From: JBGPJM01 sp041485385
Lineage (GTDB): Bacteria; Planctomycetota; Phycisphaerae; Phycisphaerales; UBA1924
Direction: 5' to 3'
Assembly (NCBI GenBank): GCA_041485385.1
Contig: JBGPJM010000136.1
Coordinates: forward strand, 1 to 13,167
Length of the DNA: 13,167 bases
The notes under the pieces: model-generated
Told to the model about the DNA's origin: nothing
The model's input: the letters and a program-made list of their open reading frames with translations, nothing else
Databases searched by the model: none
Made by a program: the position numbers and the translations under genes
Shown here: positions 1 through 6,424 of the stretch, one piece after another
Numbering within the stretch: position 1 is the first letter of the stretch
Layout of the letters: each line of letters opens with the position of its first letter

Positions 1-942
1 GACAACTGCGTGAAGGCCTGCAAGGGGGCGGAGGGGGGCGAGGTCTACCAGCTCGCGGCCGACATGGGCGGCATGGGGTTCATCGAGAACAACAAGGCCC
101 TGTGCATGCTCAGCGTGCTCACCAACACGCACATGCTGCTGGCCGCGAAGAACGCCGGCGTCGGCCGGTTCTTCTACTCCTCGTCGGCGTGCGTCTACAA
201 CGCCGACAAGCAGAGGGACACCAACGTCACCGCGCTGAAGGAGGAGGACGCCTACCCGGCCATGCCCGAGGACGGCTACGGCTGGGAGAAGCTCTTCTCC
301 GAGCGCATGTGCCGCCACTTCCGCGAGGACTACGGCATCGCGACGCGGGTGGCCCGCTTCCACAACGTGTACGGCCCCTTCGGCACCTGGGAGGGCGGGC
401 GCGAGAAGGCCCCGGCGGCGATCTGCCGCAAGGTCATCGCGGCCAAGCTCTCCGGCAGGCACGACATCGAGATCTGGGGCGATGGCGAGCAGACGCGGTC
501 CTTCATGTACATCGACGACTGCCTCAAGGGCGTGCAGACGATCGCCCGCTCGGATTTCCTCGAGCCGATCAACCTGGGATCCAGCGAGCTGGTGAGCATC
601 AACCAGCTCGTCACCATCGCCGAGGAGATCGGCGGGATCACGCTGCGGCGAAGCTATAAGCTCGACGCCCCCAAGGGCGTCCGCGGGCGCAACAGCGACA
701 ACACGCTTATCGAGAAGGTCTTCGGCTGGGAGCCGGATACCCGCCTGCGCGACGGCATGGCGAAGACGTATGCGTGGATCTACGACGAGTACGTCAAGAC
801 CTACGGCGACGGGAAGACACCCTCGGTCTCAGCGCCGAAGGCGCGCCTCAACGGCAAGGCCAAGCCGGCGAAGAAGCCGGGGCGCGCCAAGGCCAAGGTC
901 AGCGGCAAGAAGGCCGCGAGGCGCAAGCCGGCGCGTCGGTGA
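1..942 (+). CDS. GDP-mannose 3,5-epimerase, 5'-truncated by the window edge, with basic C-terminal tail
   Basis: Extended SDR enzyme expected to convert GDP-D-mannose to GDP-L-galactose (and GDP-L-gulose) in the cytoplasm for polysaccharide synthesis. The frame is open from base 1, so the N-terminal Rossmann segment (about 90-100 residues judged against plant GME) lies upstream. Counting from the GTG at base 10 as residue 1, the visible hallmarks are LAADMGGMGF (16-25), SSSACVY with the catalytic Cys61, the Y90-x3-K94 pair, GPFGTWEGGREKAPAA with the second acid/base Lys133, GDGEQTRSF (157-165) and GVRGRNSD (223-230). These track the plant enzyme closely, including the Cys/Lys epimerisation pair that ordinary 4,6-dehydratases lack. 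After residue ~268 comes a 40-residue tail of Lys, Arg, Ala and Pro resembling a histone-H1 or AlgP tail, which plant GME does not have. The family call is secure; the tail's role is unknown. Confidence 0.93.
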   Translation, partial: DNCVKACKGAEGGEVYQLAADMGGMGFIENNKALCMLSVLTNTHMLLAAKNAGVGRFFYSSSACVYNADKQRDTNVTALKEEDAYPAMPEDGYGWEKLFSERMCRHFREDYGIATRVARFHNVYGPFGTWEGGREKAPAAICRKVIAAKLSGRHDIEIWGDGEQTRSFMYIDDCLKGVQTIARSDFLEPINLGSSELVSINQLVTIAEEIGGITLRRSYKLDAPKGVRGRNSDNTLIEKVFGWEPDTRLRDGMAKTYAWIYDEYVKTYGDGKTPSVSAPKARLNGKAKPAKKPGRAKAKVSGKKAARRKPARR

Positions 943-967
943 CTCGGCACTCCTGTCTGAACTCTGT

Positions 968-983
968 GGACGGTCTTTCGTCC
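968..983. other. small inverted repeat between the epimerase and the ferredoxin-NrfD gene
   Basis: A 5-bp stem (968-972 with 979-983) closes a 6-nt loop, 25 nt after the epimerase stop. No T-run follows, so it is at best a weak terminator or a chance hairpin. The rest of the 141-nt gap (943-1083) shows only a poor promoter match: TTGCAC at 996-1001 and TACCGT at 1019-1024, 17 nt apart, each 3 of 6 to consensus. A separate transcription start for the downstream operon is therefore possible but not demonstrated. Confidence 0.2.
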
Positions 984-1083
984 GGCGAGCATCGCTTGCA
1001 CGGTGGTGGAACCGCTGATACCGTCAGCGCCTTCGCGCGAGCCACCATCGGACGACCGGGGATGCGGCCACGGAACGGGGTTC

Positions 1084-2556
1084 ATGAAGTACGGGTTCCT
1101 GATCGACCATGACCGCTGCATCGGCTGCCACGCCTGCACCGTGGCGTGCAAGGCGGAGAACGGCGTCCCGGTCGGCAACTTCCGCACCTGGGTCAAGTAC
1201 CTCGAGAAGGGCAAGTTCCCCGAGATCCGCCGCCACTTCGCCGTGCTGCGTTGCAACCACTGCGATAACGCGCCGTGCGTGACCATCTGCCCGGTCAACG
1301 CGCTGGAGAAGCGCCCCGACGGGATCGTCGACATCGACCGCGACGCGTGCATCGGCTGCCGCGCCTGCATGCAGGCCTGCCCCTACGACGCGATCTACCT
1401 CAATGAGGACCTGGGCGCCGTCGAGAAGTGCCACTTCTGCGCCCACCGCGTCGAGAAGGGCCTGGAGCCCGCGTGCGTCATCGTCTGCCCCGAGCAGGCG
1501 ATCGTGACCGGCGACCTCGATGATCCCGCCAGCCGCATCTCGCAGCTGATCAAGGACAACCGCACGCTCGTCCGCCGCCCCGAGCAGGGCACCGGGCCCA
1601 ACGTGCATTACAAGGGCATCGAGCCGGCGCTGCTGGCCCCCGGCGAGCCCGAGCGCCCCTCCACGTACCTCTGGAGCGATCGCCCGGCGCATAAGCCCGA
1701 GGCCTGGCCGATCAGCCTCCCCGTGCTCAAGGACACCCGCGTCGTTCTCGACGCCGGGCACCGAGTCGAATGGGGCTGGCCGGTTGCGCTCTACCTGGTC
1801 ACGAAGGGCATCGCCGCCGGCGCCGGGATGCTGGCCCCTTTCGCCGCCGCTCTGGGGCTGACCGGTTGGGCCGCGGCGTACCTCCCCGAGATCCTCGCCC
1901 TGGTCTTCACGCTGGCCACCGTCACCCTGCTCATCGAAGACCTCGCACGCCCCATGCTTTTCTACCGCCTTCTCACACGCCCAAACTGGAGGAGCTGGCT
2001 GGTGAAGGGCGGCATCATCCTCGGCGCCTTCGGGGCCGCCAGTGCCGGCGCCCTGGGCCTGCGCCTGCTCGGGCTCGGCGGCGCGGCCGATGCGCTGCGA
2101 TGGGCCGAGGCGATCCTGGGCATCGGCGCCGCCGGGTACACCGCTTTCCTGTTCGATCAGTGCGAAGGCCGCGATCTCTGGCAGAGCAAGTGGCTCTTGC
2201 CGCACCTGCTCGCTCAGGCGGTTCTCTGCGGCGCAGTCGCCTTCCTGCCGTTCAGCGGCGCCTATCCGCCCCTCATCATGGTCATGCTGGCGGCCGCGGT
2301 TGTGCACCTGACGATCGCCGCCGTCGAGCGCTTCGGTCCGCACGAGACCACGAACGCCAAGCAGGGCGCGGCGTTCCTCGGCACGATCCGGATCGGCCCG
2401 CTGCTGCCGTGGCGAGAGGGCCTACTCATCGGCGGAGGGCTCGCGGCCGTCCTCGCCCCGATCGTGCCTTCCCTCGCCTTTATCCCGGCGCTGGCGGGGC
2501 TGTATCTCTATGAATGGGCCTATGTGCGGGCGGGGCAACTGCCGCCCCTCTCGTAA
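1084..2556 (+). CDS. four-cluster [4Fe-4S] ferredoxin fused to NrfD/PsrC-type quinone-interacting membrane anchor (SoeB-SoeC-like fusion)
   Basis: 490 residues. It is likely both the electron-transfer subunit and the membrane anchor for the molybdoenzyme encoded next, passing electrons between the Mo site and the quinone pool. The N-terminal ~145 residues carry 16 cysteines in four groups: C12/15/18/22, C57/60/65/69, C89/92/95/99 and C116/119/131/135, the DmsB/PsrB arrangement for four [4Fe-4S] clusters. A linker (~146-230) leads to about eight hydrophobic segments (~233-485) with the NrfD-type signature DLARPMLFYRLL followed by RPNWRSWLVKGG (286-310). There is no Tat or Sec signal, so the ferredoxin part should face the cytoplasm. 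ATG 1084 is chosen because the Cys-rich fold starts at once; the in-frame GTG at 1003 would add 27 non-conserved residues. The two parts are usually separate proteins (SoeB and SoeC, PsrB and PsrC). The molybdoenzyme start lies 14 nt after the stop. Confidence 0.88.
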   Translation: MKYGFLIDHDRCIGCHACTVACKAENGVPVGNFRTWVKYLEKGKFPEIRRHFAVLRCNHCDNAPCVTICPVNALEKRPDGIVDIDRDACIGCRACMQACPYDAIYLNEDLGAVEKCHFCAHRVEKGLEPACVIVCPEQAIVTGDLDDPASRISQLIKDNRTLVRRPEQGTGPNVHYKGIEPALLAPGEPERPSTYLWSDRPAHKPEAWPISLPVLKDTRVVLDAGHRVEWGWPVALYLVTKGIAAGAGMLAPFAAALGLTGWAAAYLPEILALVFTLATVTLLIEDLARPMLFYRLLTRPNWRSWLVKGGIILGAFGAASAGALGLRLLGLGGAADALRWAEAILGIGAAGYTAFLFDQCEGRDLWQSKWLLPHLLAQAVLCGAVAFLPFSGAYPPLIMVMLAAAVVHLTIAAVERFGPHETTNAKQGAAFLGTIRIGPLLPWREGLLIGGGLAAVLAPIVPSLAFIPALAGLYLYEWAYVRAGQLPPLS

Positions 2557-2561
2557 CTTTC

Positions 2562-2573
2562 GGAGCACCCGTG
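2562..2573 (+). promoter_or_regulatory. Shine-Dalgarno GGAG and GTG start of the molybdoenzyme gene
   Basis: GGAG at 2562-2565 lies 5 nt before an in-frame GTG at 2571 and only 5 nt after the previous stop codon, consistent with a co-transcribed pair. The next in-frame ATG (2589) has only GGA directly against it, which is too close for a good site. This favours GTG 2571, though ATG 2589 is not excluded. Confidence 0.5.
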
Positions 2574-5354
2574 AGAGACCCGCCGGAAATGTCCGTCACG
2601 CCGCTGGAGTCCTTCCCTCCTCTGGAGCAATGGGACGACTGGGTCGGCTACGACGCCTCGCAGTGGCCGCGCAAGGTCGAGCAGCGATTCATGCTCGTGC
2701 CGACGACGTGCTTCAACTGCGAAGCGGCGTGCGGGCTGGTGGCGTACGTGGACAAGGCGACCAAACAGATCCGCAAGCTCGAGGGGAACCCGTATCACCC
2801 AGGCTCGCGCGGCCGCAACTGCGCCAAGGGCCCCGCCACACTCAACCAGATCGAGGACCCCGATCGCATCCTCTACCCCCTGAAGCGCATCGGCCCGCGC
2901 GGCTCCGGCAAGTTCGAGCGCACCACGTGGGACGAGGCGCTCGACGCCCTGGCCCGCCCTATCCGCGCGGCCATCCAGGAGGGCCGGAAGACCGAGGTCA
3001 TGTACCACGTCGGCCGCCCCGGCCACGACGGCTACATGGACCGCGTGCTCCAGGCCTGGGGCGTGGACGGGCACAACTCGCACACCAACGTCTGCTCCGC
3101 CGCGGCCCGCGTCGGCTACGCCCTGTGGATGGGCGCCGACCGCCCCTCGCCCGACCACGCAAACGCCAGGTTCATCCTGCTCCTCTCCTCACACCTCGAG
3201 ACGGGCCACTACTTCAACCCGCACGCCCAGCGGATCATCGAGGCCAAGGCGGCCGGCGCCAAGCTCTGCGCCGTCGACGTCCGCCTGTCGAACACCGCCT
3301 CGCTCGCCGACTACTGGCTCGCCCCCTGGCCGGGGACCGAGGCGATGCTCCTCTTGGCGATGGCCCACGTCATCCTGCGCGAGTGCCTCTTCGACCGCGC
3401 ATTCCTCCAGACCTGGGTCAACTGGCGCGACATGCTCCGGGCAACGGGCGCGCCCGGCGGCAGTTTCGATGATTTCGTCCGCTCGATGAAGGAGCATTAC
3501 GCCTACGCCTCCCCGGAGGCCGCGGCCAAGGAGTGCGGCGTGCCCGCGGAACAGATCGTCGCCGTCGCCCGCGAGATCGGGCGCGCCGGCAGCCGCTTCG
3601 CCGCACACGTCTGGCGCAACGCCGCGGCCGGGAACCTCGGTGGCTGGCAGGTCGCTCGCTGCCTGATGTTCCTCAGCGTCCTGGTCGGCGCCGTCGGCAC
3701 CCCCGGCGGCACCAACCCCAACACGCGCGACAAGTTCGTCCCCCCGCCGTTCATGAAGCCGCCCCCGCAGAACGTCTGGAGCGAGCTGCTCTACCCCCGC
3801 GAATACCCGCTGGCCTACCACGAGCTCTCCTACCTGCTCCCCCACTTCCTCAAGGAGGGGCGCGGCAAGATCGCCGCGTATTTCACCCGCGTCTACAACC
3901 CCGTCTGGACCAACCCCGACGGCATGCTGTGGGAGCAGGTGCTGCGCGACGAGAAGCTCATCGGCCTCCACGCCGCGATCACCCCCACCTGGAGCGAGAC
4001 GGCCCAGTACGCCGACTACGTCCTCCCCACCGGCCTGGGCGCCGAGCGCCACGACCTGATGAGCCAGGAGACGCACGCATCGCAGTGGATCAGCTTCCGC
4101 CAGCCGGTGCTGCGCGTGGCGCGCGAGCGCATGGGCGAGCACTTTGAGTGGACCCACCAGGCCAACCCCGGCGAGGTCTGGGAGGAGGACGAGTTCTGGA
4201 TCGCCCTCTCCTGGCGGATCGACCCCGACGGGTCGCTCGGCGTCCGCAAGTACTTCGAGTCCCCCTACCGCCCTCGTCAGCAGATCAGCGTGGAGGAGTA
4301 CTACCGCTGGATCTTCGAGCAGTCCGTCCCCGGGCTTCCCGCGGAGGCGGCCAAGCGCAACATGTCGCCGCTGGAGTACATGCGCCGATTCGGCGCGTTC
4401 CTGGTGAACGCCGACACCTACCTCGGCCACATGGAGGAACTCAAGCCCGCCGAGGCCGCCGGCGCCGAGACCGACACCACCACCGGCGAGGTCCGCAAGA
4501 ACGGCAAGACCATCGGCATCCTCGCCGATGGCAAGCCCCGCGCCGGGTTCAAGACCCCCAGCAGGCGCCTGGAGATCCACAGCCAGACCATGATCGACTG
4601 GGGCTGGCCCGAGTACGCCATGCCGGCCTACATCGAGAGCCACATCCACCGCAGGAAGTTCAACCCCGACAAGGGCGAATACGCGCTGGTCCCCACCTTC
4701 CGTCTCCCCACGCTCATCCACACCCGCGGCAACTCCAAGTGGCTCTACGAGCTCTCCAACGCCAACCCGGTGTGGATCCACCCCGAGGACGCGGCGAGGG
4801 TCGGGGTCGAGCTCGCCGACCTGGTCCGCATCACCACCGACATCGGGTACTTCGTCAACAAGGTGTGGGTCACCGAGGGCATGCGCCCCGGCGTGGTCGC
4901 CTGCTCGCACCACCTGGGGCGATGGCGGCTCTCCGAGGACACGCCCACCCACCGCTGGGTCAGCGCCCTGGTCGAGAAGCAGGAAGTCGCGCCGGGCAGG
5001 GTCCGCTTCCGTCGCATCGAGGGAGTGCACCCCTACGAGAGCACCGACCCCGACACGCGGAGGATCTGGTGGACCGACGGCGGCGTCCACCAGAACCTCA
5101 CCTTCCCCGTGCACCCCGACCCCGTCTCCGGCATGCACTGCTGGCACCAGGCCGTCCGCGTCGAGCGTGCCCACCCGGGCGACCTTTACGGCGACGTCGA
5201 GGTCGACACCAACAAGTCGATGGAGATCTATCGCCAGTGGCTCGCGATGACCCGCCCAGCGCCGGGCCCCGGGGGCCTGCGCCGCCCGCTGTGGCTGGCC
5301 AGGGCCGTGCGCCCGACCGATGAGGCGTACCGCATCGACGGCCCCGCGCGCTGA
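2571..5354 (+). CDS. cytoplasmic molybdopterin oxidoreductase, DMSO-reductase family (SoeA-like sulfite dehydrogenase candidate)
   Basis: 927 residues, close to the length of SoeA-type subunits. Likely the catalytic subunit, with bis-MGD Mo and one [4Fe-4S] cluster, oxidising or reducing a sulfur oxyanion; sulfite to sulfate is the favoured reading. From the N-terminus: an Fe-S motif with C47-x2-C50-x3-C54 and distal C84 (~40-90); the large molybdopterin domain (~90-520) with HTNVCSAAARVGY, in which Cys175 is the probable Mo ligand; DVRLSNTASLADYWLAP, the PTWSETAQYADYVLPTG segment and a cofactor-binding C-terminal domain (~695-815) with PTLIHTRGNSKW and NPVWIHPEDA. A ~110-residue Trp/His-rich extension follows. 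No twin-arginine signal is present, unlike periplasmic PsrA or PhsA, which supports a cytoplasmic site. The gene follows the Fe-S/NrfD fusion by 14 nt and precedes a TSUP exporter, the association that points to sulfite. Other substrates (tetrathionate, polysulfide, arsenic oxyanions) cannot be excluded from sequence alone. Confidence 0.85.
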   Translation: MRDPPEMSVTPLESFPPLEQWDDWVGYDASQWPRKVEQRFMLVPTTCFNCEAACGLVAYVDKATKQIRKLEGNPYHPGSRGRNCAKGPATLNQIEDPDRILYPLKRIGPRGSGKFERTTWDEALDALARPIRAAIQEGRKTEVMYHVGRPGHDGYMDRVLQAWGVDGHNSHTNVCSAAARVGYALWMGADRPSPDHANARFILLLSSHLETGHYFNPHAQRIIEAKAAGAKLCAVDVRLSNTASLADYWLAPWPGTEAMLLLAMAHVILRECLFDRAFLQTWVNWRDMLRATGAPGGSFDDFVRSMKEHYAYASPEAAAKECGVPAEQIVAVAREIGRAGSRFAAHVWRNAAAGNLGGWQVARCLMFLSVLVGAVGTPGGTNPNTRDKFVPPPFMKPPPQNVWSELLYPREYPLAYHELSYLLPHFLKEGRGKIAAYFTRVYNPVWTNPDGMLWEQVLRDEKLIGLHAAITPTWSETAQYADYVLPTGLGAERHDLMSQETHASQWISFRQPVLRVARERMGEHFEWTHQANPGEVWEEDEFWIALSWRIDPDGSLGVRKYFESPYRPRQQISVEEYYRWIFEQSVPGLPAEAAKRNMSPLEYMRRFGAFLVNADTYLGHMEELKPAEAAGAETDTTTGEVRKNGKTIGILADGKPRAGFKTPSRRLEIHSQTMIDWGWPEYAMPAYIESHIHRRKFNPDKGEYALVPTFRLPTLIHTRGNSKWLYELSNANPVWIHPEDAARVGVELADLVRITTDIGYFVNKVWVTEGMRPGVVACSHHLGRWRLSEDTPTHRWVSALVEKQEVAPGRVRFRRIEGVHPYESTDPDTRRIWWTDGGVHQNLTFPVHPDPVSGMHCWHQAVRVERAHPGDLYGDVEVDTNKSMEIYRQWLAMTRPAPGPGGLRRPLWLARAVRPTDEAYRIDGPAR

Positions 5355-5358
5355 GACG

Positions 5359-5389
5359 TTGCCGATTCTCCGGACAGGCGGGGTACACT
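5359..5389 (+). promoter_or_regulatory. weak sigma-70-like promoter candidate upstream of the TSUP gene
   Basis: TTGCCG at 5359-5364 and TACACT at 5384-5389 (4 of 6 to TATAAT) are 19 nt apart, slightly long. They lie just after the molybdoenzyme stop, in the 118-nt gap before the exporter gene, so the exporter may have its own transcript. This is a pattern match only. Confidence 0.25.
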
Positions 5390-5390
5390 T

Positions 5391-5418
5391 CGGACCCTCG
5401 CCGGCGGCCGTGGGTCCG
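5391..5418 (+). other. leader hairpin upstream of the TSUP gene
   Basis: A perfect 7-bp inverted repeat, CGGACCC (5391-5397) and GGGTCCG (5412-5418), encloses a 14-nt GC-rich loop. It sits directly after the promoter candidate and before the guanine-tract leader, so it would be at the 5' end of the mRNA if that promoter is used. No T-run follows, so it is not a classic intrinsic terminator. Confidence 0.35.
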
Positions 5419-5433
5419 CGCGAGCGGACGCAA

Positions 5434-5469
5434 GGGAGGGGCTCTGGGAGGGGGGTCTTGGGAGGTGAT
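5434..5469 (+). promoter_or_regulatory. G-tract leader with three tandem GGGAGG modules, the last being the ribosome binding site
   Basis: Guanine runs at 5434-5436, 5438-5441, 5446-5448, 5450-5455 and 5460-5462, separated by 1-4 nt, satisfy the G3+N1-7 rule for a quadruplex on the mRNA-sense strand. The block reads as three imperfect repeats of GGGAGG starting at 5434, 5446 and 5460. The last copy forms GGAGGTGAT (5461-5469), a near-perfect anti-SD match 7 nt before the TTG start at 5473. The potential fold and the ribosome binding site therefore overlap. Confidence 0.5.
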
Positions 5470-5472
5470 GAG

Positions 5473-6288
5473 TTGCCGGTCGATGAAGCGCTGGTGATCG
5501 GCCTGATCGGCCTCGTCGCGGGCACGCTGGGCGGGCTGGCCGGGATCGGCGGATCGATCCTCATCCTTCCCGCGCTGCACGTGGTCTACGGGCCTCTGCT
5601 CTTCGGCGAGCCCGACGGCCGGCCGCAGATCCACCACATGTTCATGGCCGCCGCGATGACCACCAATGTCATCGTCTCGCTCCCCGCCTCCATCCAGCAC
5701 TACCGCGCGGGCGCGGTGCGGACGGGCCTCCTGCCGATCCTGCTCCCCTCCAACGCCGTCGCGATCCTCGCGGGCGTGTGGCTCTCCAACCTCATGCACG
5801 GCGACATCCTCAAGCTCGTTCTGGCGTTCTTCCTGGCGGGGTACTGCGTTTGGAACCTCATGCTCATCGCCCGCCCGCGCCGGCGGTCGTTCGAGGGCAC
5901 CGGCCGGGTCGAGCGGGCCGGCCCGTCGAGACTGCTGACCTGCGGCGGCGTCACCGGCCTGGTCGGCGGCCTGCTCGGGCTCGGCGGCGGCTTCCTGCTC
6001 GTCCCCATGCTGCAGCTGGTCTGCAACGTGAAACTCAAGAACGCGATCGCTACCAGTTCGGCCGTGCTCTGCGTCACCGCCACGATCGGCGCGGCCATGA
6101 AGATGGTCACCCTCCCCCAGCACGGCGAGACGATCCGCTCGGCCGTGCTGCTCGCCACCGTGATGGCCCCGACGGCCGTCATCGGCGCCGTGGCCGGGGC
6201 CAAGCTCCTCCACCGCATCCCCGTCCCGACCGTCCGCGTGTTGATCACCGTGCTGATCATCGCGACCATCAAGCGGCTGGCGGGTTGA
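5473..6288 (+). CDS. TauE/SafE (TSUP) family anion exporter
   Basis: 271 residues, the usual family length. An integral inner-membrane transporter with about eight hydrophobic segments; family members export sulfite, sulfoacetate or related sulfur anions. The two inverted half-repeats are visible in their glycine motifs: GLAGIGGSILILP (21-33) and GLVGGLLGLGGGFLLVP (162-178), split by a basic cytoplasmic loop around 134-153 (RPRRRSFEGTGRVER). TTG 5473 is chosen for its near-ideal Shine-Dalgarno sequence and because the N-terminus then begins at the first membrane segment. A second in-frame TTG at 5458 would add five residues and use the middle GGGAGG copy. Its position after the Fe-S/NrfD and molybdoenzyme genes suggests removal of excess sulfite or a related anion; the family alone does not fix the substrate. 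Confidence 0.88.
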   Translation: MPVDEALVIGLIGLVAGTLGGLAGIGGSILILPALHVVYGPLLFGEPDGRPQIHHMFMAAAMTTNVIVSLPASIQHYRAGAVRTGLLPILLPSNAVAILAGVWLSNLMHGDILKLVLAFFLAGYCVWNLMLIARPRRRSFEGTGRVERAGPSRLLTCGGVTGLVGGLLGLGGGFLLVPMLQLVCNVKLKNAIATSSAVLCVTATIGAAMKMVTLPQHGETIRSAVLLATVMAPTAVIGAVAGAKLLHRIPVPTVRVLITVLIIATIKRLAG

Positions 6289-6424
6289 CGGGCCGAAGTG
6301 ATTCGGGCCGCCCCCCAACGGCCGATGGTTATGAGACGCCGGCCCGCGCACAGCGTCGCGCGCGCCCGGAGAACTAACATACCCCGGGCCGGGGCCGCGC
6401 CGTCCGCCGAAGGAACCACGACCA

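Noticed and set aside
1003..1083. GTG 1003 as start of the ferredoxin-NrfD protein
   Set aside because: It adds 27 residues unlike any ferredoxin N-terminus; the conserved fold begins at ATG 1084.
1024..2343. Antisense open frame (439 codons) opposite the Fe-S/NrfD fusion gene
   Set aside because: Low-complexity mirror of a well-supported gene; no recognisable motif and no ribosome site.
3189..5564. Long antisense open frame (791 codons) opposite the molybdoenzyme gene
   Set aside because: The translation is low-complexity Gly/Ala/Val/Asp-rich with no domain; such open frames arise from strong GC3 bias opposite a real gene.
6289..6424. Promoter at TAACAT (6375-6380) and palindrome at 6382-6394 before the GT4 gene
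   Set aside because: There is no -35 match at proper spacing, and the palindrome is short GC sequence expected by chance in this composition; not strong enough to list as a feature.
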